Assembly: GCF_025717675.1 (NCBI RefSeq)
Contig: NZ_JAJIRT010000002.1
Location: 62,001 to 126,000 of the forward strand
Direction: 5' to 3'
DNA length: 64,000 nucleotides
DNA from: Paucibacter sp. DJ2R-2
GTDB lineage: Bacteria > Pseudomonadota > Gammaproteobacteria > Burkholderiales > Burkholderiaceae_C
The position numbers and the translations under genes were made by a program. The notes under the pieces were generated by a model. It did not search any database, was not told where the DNA came from, and saw only the letters and a program-made list of their open reading frames with translations. Shown here piece by piece: positions 42,838-50,404 of the stretch (its first letter is position 1; every line of letters starts with the position of its first letter).

Positions 42838-42865
42838 CATACGCCGCGTCGCGCTGTTTGGATCA
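42838..42865 (-). promoter_or_regulatory. ECF-type promoter of the SRPBCC gene
   Basis: On the minus strand TGATCC (42865-42860), 16 bases, CGTATG (42843-42838). The -35 is the exact RpoE consensus TGATCC, and the -10 matches the DUF4331 promoter. Transcription would start close to 42831, the predicted start codon, which may mean a leaderless or very short 5' UTR. Confidence 0.65.
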
Positions 42866-43087
42866 GGTCAGGGACTCTAGAAACTCCAGATGGGCGCCGT
42901 CGCAGAACTGATCCACCGGTCCGACATTGGGTTGAAGCAACTTGGCTTGGTTCACGTGACGCTCCGCACGCCTGCCAAATTTCCAGATTGAACCGCCAGG
43001 CGATCCAGTCCCGACTGCAGGCCCAGGGGCAAGGAATTCAGTTAACGAGTCTGTTGCTGGAACTGAGAACCGAACGCGCAATGGAAA

Positions 43088-43119
43088 AAGGACTTAGAGG
43101 CTTTCGCTTCTAAGTCCTT
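43088..43119 (-). terminator. Rho-independent terminator of the truncated tRNA
   Basis: AAGGACTTAGA (43088-43098) and TCTAAGTCCTT (43109-43119) form an 11-bp stem; on the minus strand it is followed by TTTCCAT after the stem's own TT, giving a U5 run. It lies just downstream of the tRNA-Pro 3' end (43138), as expected for a tRNA terminator. Confidence 0.8.
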
Positions 43120-43137
43120 AATTTCTCTTCTTATCAA

Positions 43138-43182
43138 TGGTCGGAACGGTGGGATTCGAACTCACGACCCCTTGCACCCCAT
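43138..43182 (-). tRNA. 3' half of tRNA-Pro(GGG), attachment-site remnant
   Basis: Read on the minus strand, positions 43182-43138 match tRNA nucleotides 32-76: anticodon loop ATGGGGT (anticodon GGG), anticodon-stem 3' strand GCAAG, variable GGGTC, T arm GTGAG-TTCGAAT-CCCAC, acceptor 3' strand CGTTCCG, A73 and an encoded CCA. The T stem has one A-C mismatch at 52-62, as expected in an unused copy. The 5' half is missing; sequence beyond 43182 does not pair. This is the classical core of an island att site. It does not look like a functional tRNA. Confidence 0.75.
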
Positions 43183-43348
43183 CCTATTAAACACGAATTT
43201 CCCGGGTTTTCCCTGGACGCCAACAAACGACAAATTCCCTTGAAAATCAATTAGTTATATACGATAGTTAATCCAACGACGTTCAGCGCGATTCGTCAAA
43301 ATCCGCGTTCCGGTTTACCCATGGGTTTACCCATTGGAGGCTATCGAA

Positions 43349-44782
43349 ATGACTCGCTACCCCCGCCAAGGCAAAGGTCGCCGCTGGACGGCAAAAGAAC
43401 TCCAGGCTGTTCCCGCCGCATGGAAAGGTGACACGTTGAGCGACGGAGATGGTCTCAGCGGCGAAATAAGAACGTCCTTGGGCGGGGACGTGTCCGTCGC
43501 ATTCCGCTTTGCCTTCAAGTGGGAGGGCAAGGTGAGTTGGCACTATTGCGGCACCTGGCCGATGAACACGTTAGAGGCCATACGAACGGAGCGCGATCAC
43601 GCCCGATCTCTGGTGAGATCCGGCGTTAGGCCCACCGATGCCAAACGAGCGTCAAAGATTGAAGCCCAAGCGCAGGTCGAAGCAGTGCTCGCGGAGGTGG
43701 CGCGCAAGGACGCAGAAGACCAACCTGTGCGTGCAATGTATGAGTCATGGCTACGCGATGGCGTTGCGCGCGCCGACGGTAACGCGGAGATACGCCGCAG
43801 CTTCGAGAAAGATGTCCTGCCCAGCATTGGCGCCAGGCCGGTTCGCGAGGTCACTGAGCACGACCTGCGCGCCCTGCTTCGTCAAATGGTGAAACGCGGC
43901 GTGCATCGCCAGACCGTACGCACCTACAACGACATCGTCCAGATGTTCGCCTGGGCCGAAAAACGCAAGCCGTGGCGCGGCCTCATGGCAGACGGCAACC
44001 CCGCTGAGTTGCTGGAGATCGAGAAAATTCTCCCTTCCGACTCTGCCGTCGACAAACCGCGCGAGCGGGTTCTATCCGCAGAGGAACTGAGGGAGTTGCG
44101 TGACATCCTTGAAGGCATGGAGACTGTCTATGCAGCCCTGCCTGCCGGGCAGAAATACGGGACCGCCCGCCCGCTCAAGAAAGAGACCCAGCTCGCACTT
44201 TGGATCTGCCTCAGCACAGCATGCCGCATTGGCGAATTGCTGATGGCCCGCTGGGAGCATGTCGACCTGGATACCTGCGAATGGTTCGTGCCTGCAGACA
44301 ACACCAAGACCAGCGTTGACTGGCGCGTCTACCTCTCCGACTTCGCGTGCCGACAATTCAAGGCACTGAAAGAACTGACAGGCGACACGCCGTACTGCTT
44401 TCCTGCACGGACCGCCAAAAGAGAGGCGCCGGCTCAACATGTCTGCGTCAAGAGCGTCTCCAAGCAGATTGGAGACAGACAAACTCAGTTCAAAAACCGC
44501 AGTGGCCCATTGAAGAACAGGCGGAATGACAACAGCCTCGTGCTGGCTCAGGGAACCAAAGGCGAATGGACGCCACATGACCTGCGCCGGACAGCCTCGA
44601 CCATGATGCAAGCCCTAGGCGTTCTTCCCGACATCATTGATCGTTGCCAGAACCATGTGCTGGCCGGCAGCCGGGTACGCCGGCACTACATGCATCACGA
44701 CTATGCCGAAGAAAAGCGAGCGGCCTGGGTCGGACTCGGGCACCGCATCGAAATCATTCTCAACAATCAGCCGGCTTGGTGA
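43349..44782 (+). CDS. Tyrosine recombinase / P4-type phage integrase
   Basis: A 477-residue integrase. The catalytic residues are in place: R293 in TACRIGELLMARW, H410-x2-R413 in TPHDLRRTASTMM, H436 in QNHVLAGSRV and Y447 in RRHYMHHDY. The N-terminal part has an Arm-binding-like domain and a SAM-like core domain (residues about 125-215). The ATG at 43349 has GGAGG 8 bases before it; a TTG at 43334 is excluded for that reason. It lies directly beside the tRNA-Pro fragment and is the likely enzyme that inserted this island. Confidence 0.9.
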   Translation: MTRYPRQGKGRRWTAKELQAVPAAWKGDTLSDGDGLSGEIRTSLGGDVSVAFRFAFKWEGKVSWHYCGTWPMNTLEAIRTERDHARSLVRSGVRPTDAKRASKIEAQAQVEAVLAEVARKDAEDQPVRAMYESWLRDGVARADGNAEIRRSFEKDVLPSIGARPVREVTEHDLRALLRQMVKRGVHRQTVRTYNDIVQMFAWAEKRKPWRGLMADGNPAELLEIEKILPSDSAVDKPRERVLSAEELRELRDILEGMETVYAALPAGQKYGTARPLKKETQLALWICLSTACRIGELLMARWEHVDLDTCEWFVPADNTKTSVDWRVYLSDFACRQFKALKELTGDTPYCFPARTAKREAPAQHVCVKSVSKQIGDRQTQFKNRSGPLKNRRNDNSLVLAQGTKGEWTPHDLRRTASTMMQALGVLPDIIDRCQNHVLAGSRVRRHYMHHDYAEEKRAAWVGLGHRIEIILNNQPAW

Positions 44783-45607
44783 CTGTTTGCGAGGGAGGGG
44801 AACTTGGAAGACGAATCGAATCGCCAAGGGGGTTGCGGAGACCAATTGGTTCAAGTCAGGCGCCCGTTCCGAGGCTAGAGGGCGGGGGTTCCTCAGTGGC
44901 TTCGAACTCCGAAAACAGTACGCGACCCCACGGCCCCATTCGCCGGAGATGGCGGAACCAAGCCACCTATTGCAGCGTCACAAGTTCCACGGTCTGCCTG
45001 ATTCTACAAAGCCTACAACGGTTACTGGCCTCGGCCTCGTACAACCTATTGTTCGTCTAGGTAAGAGCGTTGTCGCAGCTGTCGCCCGTACTCAAGTTCG
45101 CCGTGACCCATGTTCTCGCGGATTCACCAGTTCGACCGTAAAGCGGCGGAAGATTACGGGTGAATCGTGGCCAAGCGTTCAGAGGCATGACCTCAACACG
45201 TCGGGCTAACGTACTACGCCATCATTCAGAATCTGCGCCGAACGTCCCTGGCACGAATGCACAGAGATCCAACTATGCAAACGCCTCCGCGGTCTTTCCA
45301 ACGCGACTCGAAGGCGTCGACTGTTCCCAGTTCAAAGGTTGAATTCGCGACCGCACCTATTGCCAAGCGCCGAATCTGGACTGTTCGGAGTAAAAAGACC
45401 GACAAAGCTGAGGCAACTCACCCAGCTGTGTGGATTTAGGCTGCAACATTCACCAACCATCAGAAGTTCCCCTGGAACCCAGGCTCACCGTTCGAACGCG
45501 CAGATCAGACTGCGAGACGTCCTAACTGTTCATCGAGCCGCAACCGGTTTCCTAAGCCGTGCCTCTTTGAGTGCCACAGTCTGCAAACCGCCAGGAGCAA
45601 TAGCTCG
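44783..45607. other. 825-bp region without recognisable genes
   Basis: Open frames of up to about 190 codons cross this stretch but show no family features, ribosome-binding sites or codon preference, and one of them overlaps the integrase. Composition is more balanced than in the chromosome. It may be decayed DNA or contain a small RNA, but I see neither terminator nor promoter that would show it. It separates the integrase from the convergent oxygenase gene. Confidence 0.5.
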
Positions 45608-46660
45608 TCATGGATACAACATGTACGGTGTACCTTCGTAGCGGCGCCCCGCCTCAAGCCCGGTCGTGTCCAAGCCGTAGCCACGTACCAACCATCGACT
45701 GGTACCACCATTCGCCTCTCCAACTGGCGCGCGCCCATGCAGAGCCTTGCGGTTATTCACCAGCAGCACATCGCCAGGCTGAAGAACAACTTGCTGTGCG
45801 CAGAGCAAGCAAGTTTGCTCAAAGCGCTCCTTGGCTGAAACAATTTCGACGTCTTCGGAGTCGACAACGTTATTCGAATGGGAGTACCGAACCCAGGTTC
45901 CCTCGTCGCTTTCATGCAGCACATGCGAGTTGTACAGCACGTGTGCTTCCCCGAGGATCTCCCGTGTACCGCGCTGGAACGACCGCTGGGCAAGAAGTGT
46001 CACTCGATCCCCCTTCAGCACTTCGATCTGCGCTGCTGTTAGACCTCCAAGGATGCCATGCAATGGCATGACAGTAGTTGGGACGCCATCCTGGTTCCGC
46101 AGTGCCGCCAGAAATACGACATCGGGCGATGGGGCGATTCGTTCGTCAGAAGGATCGTTCGTCCCTCGGAAGGGAAAACTCGCAGCGTCTGTATGGCCCT
46201 TCATCGGCCCTTTGGACTTCTCCGCCATAGCGCCCTGTCCGTCCAAAGTGACGAGGTTCACAAACAATGCCCCGCCGTTCTCGGACTTATAAGAGACAAG
46301 CTCCATACCGCTCAATCGACTGAGGAGGAGGATGGCAACTCGGAGTGTCAAGGTCCCCCGCGTATCGGGAATCGGCGTCCAGTTCAATGGCGTATCGGGA
46401 AGGTCGGCAGGATCGAAGACGCCCTTCAGGTGTAGATACGGAAAGTCCCTAGCATGGCGGCTTACTTCATTTGCCGAGATGCCTCTAGCGGCCAATTCCG
46501 ACACCAGTCCAGGCTGAAGCCTGCTTGCAAGTTCCTGCGGTGCTTCAAGCTGCCTTGCAATTTGCTCCAAGCCCTCCGCATCAACCGCCCTAGCGGCGCA
46601 CAAACGCACGCCATCAGCCAACTCCGTCGCATCTACCACAAAGACCCCCTGTATTTTCAT
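45608..46660 (-). CDS. Fe(II)/2-oxoglutarate-dependent oxygenase (TauD/clavaminate-synthase-like)
   Basis: A 350-residue oxygenase with the facial triad H156-x-D158 in KGHTDAASFPF and H308 in NNRKALHGRAPV, followed by R322 in GGTSRWLVRGYG for 2-oxoglutarate. The substrate-side segments VVFLAALRNQDGVPTTVM and ELVSYKSENGGALFVNLV resemble amino-acid beta-hydroxylases (VioC/AsnO/OrfP type), which act on free or carrier-bound Arg or Asn in peptide antibiotic synthesis. No biosynthetic genes flank it here. The ATG at 46660 (MKIQGVFVVDATEL) lacks a good ribosome-binding site. Odd as an island cargo gene. Confidence 0.8.
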   Translation of the reverse strand: MKIQGVFVVDATELADGVRLCAARAVDAEGLEQIARQLEAPQELASRLQPGLVSELAARGISANEVSRHARDFPYLHLKGVFDPADLPDTPLNWTPIPDTRGTLTLRVAILLLSRLSGMELVSYKSENGGALFVNLVTLDGQGAMAEKSKGPMKGHTDAASFPFRGTNDPSDERIAPSPDVVFLAALRNQDGVPTTVMPLHGILGGLTAAQIEVLKGDRVTLLAQRSFQRGTREILGEAHVLYNSHVLHESDEGTWVRYSHSNNVVDSEDVEIVSAKERFEQTCLLCAQQVVLQPGDVLLVNNRKALHGRAPVGEANGGTSRWLVRGYGLDTTGLEAGRRYEGTPYMLYP

Positions 46661-46727
46661 GTTGATATGTAGTTGATACGCACCTACATTCGCTATGCGA
46701 CGCTGTCGCACACATCAAGGGGAAATT

Positions 46728-47468
46728 ATGACGCTCGTAGCACCACGAGTTAGTCCGAGAACGGCTCAGAAGCGCAAGGCAGAACAACATGCCATCCAAA
46801 GCACTCATCTGCAGTCGAAGAAGCACTACCTCGAAGAGAAGAGACATGCCGCGAAAAACGTGCTGCCGCATAAGAAGAGTAGCGCCCAAGTTGAAGTTGC
46901 GCGTGAAAGCGGCTTTTTGCGCGTAACCATCCTGGTCCCAGAGTCAGCTGCGCCCGTGGGGCGCGTGACTTCAAAGATGCATCTGCCAGGTAGTTTGCAG
47001 CTCAAGAACAGCGTTGTACGTTTAGTGAACGCATTAAATGACGACGATAAACGGCTCAACCTCGCACAAATGGCGGAGCGACTGGAGGCTGCTGCGTCTC
47101 CCGACAACAAGTCTGAGAAGGTTCGTACGAAGTCAGCGCAAAGCACGATCGGTGTTACATCGTCAAAAGAGCTCCGGGAACTTATCGGACACGAGGCGCA
47201 GAAGCTAGGCATACCCTTGGCAGAAGCAGCTCGGAGGGCATTTGAACGGGGATTTCAAATACTAGAAGATCGCCTATGGGAAGAGTCGTCGGCTGTCGTC
47301 TCTAAAGACTTTGAGGACTACTACGGAAGATATTCTTCAGTGGAGACGATTCAATGGTCACTACGCGTAGCTCGCAACACATACGTTAGGGCCGTAGTTA
47401 TCGCAAGAGAAAGAGGCATCTCTCAGTCTGCCTTGGCCTGCTGGTGCCTCTCCTACAAGGAAGCGTAG
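46728..47468 (+). CDS. Hypothetical protein, divergent from the oxygenase gene
   Basis: A 246-residue protein I do not recognise. The first 60 residues are very basic (PRTAQKRKAEQHAIQ...HLQSKKHYLEEKRHAAKNVL), and the C-terminal half is helical (ELRELIGHEAQKLGIPLAEA with AARRAFERGFQIL). Basic N-terminus plus small helical segments suggests nucleic-acid or partner binding. ATG 46728 has AAGGGG upstream. Between its start and that of the oxygenase is a direct repeat, GTTGATATGTA-GTTGATACGCA. The stop is where an IS3 remnant begins, so the original C-terminus may have been cut. Confidence 0.5.
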   Translation: MTLVAPRVSPRTAQKRKAEQHAIQSTHLQSKKHYLEEKRHAAKNVLPHKKSSAQVEVARESGFLRVTILVPESAAPVGRVTSKMHLPGSLQLKNSVVRLVNALNDDDKRLNLAQMAERLEAAASPDNKSEKVRTKSAQSTIGVTSSKELRELIGHEAQKLGIPLAEAARRAFERGFQILEDRLWEESSAVVSKDFEDYYGRYSSVETIQWSLRVARNTYVRAVVIARERGISQSALACWCLSYKEA

Positions 47469-47745
47469 CCAGCCGCCTCAATGAGGTGTGGAGCATGGAC
47501 TTCGTTTCTGACAGCCTTGCCAACGGCCGACGCAACACTTCTCACGCACGAGTACGTGGACATTGCCGTGGACTACGGCATCTCAGGTCAATACGTGACG
47601 CTGTTACTGGATCTGGTTGACCACTTCAGCGTCTACCCGATGGCGGTGCGAACCGACAACGGGCCGGGGTTCACCTGTCGAGCCTTCATTGCCTGGGCGC
47701 AGTCCCATGGCGTGCGGCACTTCAAGATCCCTGCTAACGGCAACA
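47468..47745 (+). pseudogene. IS3-family transposase (OrfB) remnant
   Basis: Two stretches in different frames match an IS3-type DDE transposase: NEVWSMDFVSDSLANGRR (47480-47533) and, after a frameshift, VDIAVDYGISGQYVTLLLDL followed by AVRTDNGPGFTCRAFIAWAQ and SHGVRHFKIP. Large internal deletions have removed most of the gene, and the catalytic DNGPEF-like motif reads DNGPGF. The ends of the IS are not recognised. The fragment lies between two genes and supplies the last ~50 codons of the membrane-protein frame on the minus strand. Confidence 0.75.
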
Positions 47746-48533
47746 GGCAAGGACTCCTGCATGGCGTTGAGCGCCAGCAAGTAGCGACGCCTACGACGCT
47801 TCTCATTGGCAGGAGAAAAGATTAGCTGGTACAGAAAGTAGGTGCCGACGAAGCAGAGCGTTACTGCAGCGGCAGAAATCCCAGCGTCGTTCGCGGCAAG
47901 GTGACGCAGCTTGTCAACCAAGGGTGCCACCTCACCTGCCTTAGTTGAGGCGTAAACCGCTGCAGAGGCGATACCGCCAAACACCCACTTCCTGAGCACA
48001 TCGTCAAGACCGTAGCCAACTTCGCCGTGTTCATGTCCGCCCTTGACCAGTTTGGCAATCGAAGCAAGGTTTTCCTTCGTTAGCGGTGCCGGTACGACGT
48101 CCTTCACTGGCTCGAGCTTTTCCGAGACGATCCTGGCCATTCCGTATACCAACAAAGGCAAGTTAGCCACGCCAAAGCTGAGGCGATCCAGGCCCAATAT
48201 GTTGGTCTTCTCAAAGGCAAACTGTTTGATGTACTTGCCAAGGAATACGAACATGGGTAGGAGCGCTGCGATGTAAACGGCAAACATCCAGTGATTGCCG
48301 CGAACTGCAGCAGTGGCTGCGCTGATCGCGATGACCCCGTACAGCGGATAAAACTCGTACAACCGGAGGTATCCTTGTCGCCTCAACCGCAGGAAGTTTG
48401 CGGTGACCGACCAAGGGTTGAGCGTCGAAGGTATGTATTTTTCCTCGGCACCCTTGAATGCTTTCCAGAGGTTGGTTTCTAAAGCGCTCAGCCCCCGGAG
48501 CCGAGATTGAATTGGCATGAGATTGGACATCAT
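47604..48533 (-). CDS. Hypothetical membrane protein with IS-derived C-terminus
   Basis: A 309-residue frame. Residues 1-260 look like a genuine protein: a soluble N-terminus (SRLRGLSALETNLWKAFKGA), hydrophobic helices (LYGVIAISAATAAVRGNHW, MFAVYIAALLPMFVFLG, GISAAAVTLCFVGTYFLYQL) and GHEHGEVGYGLDDVLRKWVF. From about residue 260 (after KRRRRRYLLALNAM) the sequence is the antisense of the IS3 remnant and of no value. So the natural 3' end was probably lost when the IS inserted. The start is 48533 (or 48530), with GGAGA 7 bases upstream. Function unknown. Confidence 0.5.
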   Translation of the reverse strand: MMSNLMPIQSRLRGLSALETNLWKAFKGAEEKYIPSTLNPWSVTANFLRLRRQGYLRLYEFYPLYGVIAISAATAAVRGNHWMFAVYIAALLPMFVFLGKYIKQFAFEKTNILGLDRLSFGVANLPLLVYGMARIVSEKLEPVKDVVPAPLTKENLASIAKLVKGGHEHGEVGYGLDDVLRKWVFGGIASAAVYASTKAGEVAPLVDKLRHLAANDAGISAAAVTLCFVGTYFLYQLIFSPANEKRRRRRYLLALNAMQESLPVAVSRDLEVPHAMGLRPGNEGSTGEPRPVVGSHRHRVDAEVVNQIQ

Positions 48534-48665
48534 CTATCAGTCTCCCTGAATTGCGGTTTCGCTTCTTACTTCCAGATCATCAGTTGCAAGTGGCTCACCA
48601 GATGACCCACTTCTAGTCCGACCGCCGATCTTGGTCCCCGACCGTTCAAGATCCGGCGCAATTGA

Positions 48666-48902
48666 TCACCCTCGCTGAACGGCGAAGACCAGCAGTTGCC
48701 ACCGGATGGCCCCCTGGCCGGAGCCGTGCTGATGATGGTTCTGCGGCGGCAAGGTATGCCCCTTCGCGATCCCGATCTCATCACCGCACCCTGCGCAGCG
48801 ATAGATGCCGGCGTTAGGAGCGGTGGATCCCGGGGGATGAAGAGTGTCAAATGCTGCGTGCTGTGATTGGGTCAGAAATTGACCATGCTTGTACTGGGCC
48901 AA
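48666..48902 (-). CDS. Small zinc-ribbon-like protein
   Basis: A 78-residue protein of a type common in proteobacterial accessory regions: YRCAGCGDEIGIAKGHTLPP followed by QNHHQH and IRWQLLVFAV, i.e. one C-x2-C pair and a histidine cluster that could form a metal site. The start is the TTG at 48902 (LAQYKHGQFL), supported by AGGAG 7 bases before it. No function is known to me. It is in line with the DUF2188 gene 94 bp upstream and the membrane-protein gene downstream. Confidence 0.7.
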   Translation of the reverse strand: MAQYKHGQFLTQSQHAAFDTLHPPGSTAPNAGIYRCAGCGDEIGIAKGHTLPPQNHHQHGSGQGAIRWQLLVFAVQRG

Positions 48903-48996
48903 GTCAGGCTCCTTTCAGGGATGAAGGGGATGGTGGCTCTGGGAAGCCGTGAACCACCTTGGGCATATTTTTCGGTGCTTCCGGCCTTCTGCGGCA

Positions 48997-49221
48997 TCAG
49001 CCTTTCGGCGGAAATGGATCCTTGCCGTGGCTGTCCTTGTACTGAATCTGTCCGTTCTGTCCATGGACCACCAGTTCAGACTTTTGGTTCTGCGAGATTT
49101 CCCGGGCGCGATCCACCGCGTCTTGCTTGCGGTCGAAAAGTTGGGTGTCGCGTTGGGCACCAGCACCCCGGACCGCCCATCCATCGTCACGGGGGACGAC
49201 ATGTTGATTGCGTTTGCTCAT
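48997..49221 (-). CDS. DUF2188-domain protein
   Basis: A 74-residue protein. It reads MSKRNQHVVPRDDGWAVRG, then FDRKQDAVDRAREISQNQKS, a repeat-like beta-alpha unit, and ends HGKDPFPPKG. This is the DUF2188 pattern (HVVPxxDGWAVR...DPFPP). Function is unknown; such genes are common on islands and plasmids. ATG 49221 follows AAGGAG with 7 bases between. The larger frame starting at 49452 would run against the plus-strand sigma-like gene. Confidence 0.8.
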   Translation of the reverse strand: MSKRNQHVVPRDDGWAVRGAGAQRDTQLFDRKQDAVDRAREISQNQKSELVVHGQNGQIQYKDSHGKDPFPPKG

Positions 49222-49352
49222 ATCAAAGCTCCTTGTGGCGGCGTGATTGCCGCTACATAGGTGTGCGGTCACCAAATTCAGCGCGGACAACAGCCTGATC
49301 GCTGTCCGCGTGGAGAATGACGAACGCACACATAAATGCCCAGGGAGGAGCC

Positions 49353-50000
49353 GTGCCATCGAAACCGACTTCAGAACGCCATGCCAGTGTTGATGAGCTA
49401 TCCAATGCGCTGATGACGCTGACTGCCGCCGAGCGGCTACGCCTATTCGCAAGAGCCCGCCTGCTTGTATGGGGCACCGAATACACGGATCCCCAGGAGT
49501 TATTCAATGAGGCAATCAAGCGCGCCTTCATCGCCGCAAGCGGATCAAAGCAGGAGAGAGAGCGCGGAAGACCTTGGCCTTTGGACAGGGTGGCGTTTCC
49601 AGCTTTTTTGTCCGGCTGCATGGATAGCATCGCTGATGCATCCCGTGAGTCGATGGGTCAAATCCAGACAGACCGATTGGAGGCATTGGCGGGCGAAGCC
49701 GGGGACGTGGACATCGTGCTCCACCGGACTGGTCGCTGGAACGCTGACGTCGTGGAACAAGCCATTGAGCTGGAAGAAACGGATGGCAGGCAGCAACGGG
49801 CTCGCGCCGACGTACACGTCATTGAGGCCCACTTTAAAGATGATCAAGAGGTGCTGGCGGTCATCGAGGGCGAGAAGGCAGCAATGCCTGTAGCTGAGGT
49901 GCTCACTTTGTTCGATCTCGATCAAAGGACTTACGACACGGCGCGGCGGAGGCTGAGAAGGCAGGTGGATAGATTGATGCCAGGGAGGAGACAGCGATGA
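49353..50000 (+). CDS. Sigma-70-like (ECF-like) regulatory protein
   Basis: A 215-residue protein that looks like a diverged sigma factor: region-2-like TYxDPxEL-type segment LLVWGTEYTDPQELFNEAIK and AFIAASGSKQERERG..., then a C-terminal helix-turn-helix-like part (KAAMPVAEVLTLFDLDQRTY, DTARRRLRRQVDRLM). The start is probably the GTG at 49353, behind CAGGGAGGAG; the same CAGGGAGGAG precedes the next gene. An ATG at 49317 is possible. It is followed without gap by a small gene and an ImmA/IrrE protease, an operon that suggests a stress- or damage-controlled switch. Confidence 0.6.
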   Translation: MPSKPTSERHASVDELSNALMTLTAAERLRLFARARLLVWGTEYTDPQELFNEAIKRAFIAASGSKQERERGRPWPLDRVAFPAFLSGCMDSIADASRESMGQIQTDRLEALAGEAGDVDIVLHRTGRWNADVVEQAIELEETDGRQQRARADVHVIEAHFKDDQEVLAVIEGEKAAMPVAEVLTLFDLDQRTYDTARRRLRRQVDRLMPGRRQR

Positions 50001-50404
50001 CCAACGAATCTCAGAAGACGCTCGCGGCAGTTCGAGCGCTGGCGCTCAAAGACCTCGAAGCCGCGTCTGACGAAGACATTCGGGTGGAGCTCACCGCAGA
50101 AGGCATCGATCCCGATCAGCTGGCAGCCAGCATCGCGCTAAGTCTCGATAAAGTTCTGGCACAGAGCCTCCGTCAACATGCCGCGGCCGCCAAAGTTGCC
50201 ATGAAGGAGCGATCTGTCCCCAACAAGGTGCTGAGGCCTGCGCTGGAGCGCATTAAGGAGCGTGTCGCTCAAGCTTTCGCGGCCGAACCACAGTTGGCGA
50301 CCGCATTTCGAGAAGGAAGGCGCCAGACCGATGCTGACCTAGAAACGCTGTATGACGATCTTGTGCTGATGGGCAAGATTCCAGAGGCCGATGATGGCCG
50401 TTGA
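49997..50404 (+). CDS. Hypothetical protein of the sigma/ImmA operon
   Basis: A 135-residue all-helical, charged protein (QKTLAAVRALALKDLEAASD, LSLDKVLAQSLRQHAAAAKV, RPALERIKERVAQAFAAEPQ). No family recognised. It overlaps the sigma-like gene by 4 bp (ATGA at 49997-50000) and the ImmA gene by 14 bp, with CAGGGAGGAG 6 bases before its ATG. By position between a sigma-like protein and a peptidase it could be an anti-sigma or antitoxin-like partner that the peptidase cleaves; this is inference from context. Confidence 0.65.
   Translation: MTNESQKTLAAVRALALKDLEAASDEDIRVELTAEGIDPDQLAASIALSLDKVLAQSLRQHAAAAKVAMKERSVPNKVLRPALERIKERVAQAFAAEPQLATAFREGRRQTDADLETLYDDLVLMGKIPEADDGR

Noticed and set aside
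43138-43182. Functional tRNA-Pro gene
   Set aside because: Nucleotides 1-31 are missing, flanking sequence cannot pair with the 3' half, and the T stem carries a mismatch.
44637-45209. Plus-strand open frame of 190 codons overlapping the integrase 3' end
   Set aside because: It overlaps conserved integrase sequence for 145 bp, and the remainder has no recognisable features.
46660-46728. Operator made of GTTGATATGTA-GTTGATACGCA between the oxygenase and hypothetical genes
   Set aside because: It is a direct repeat with only two imperfect copies and no regulator nearby; noted in the gene entry but too weak to list as a site.
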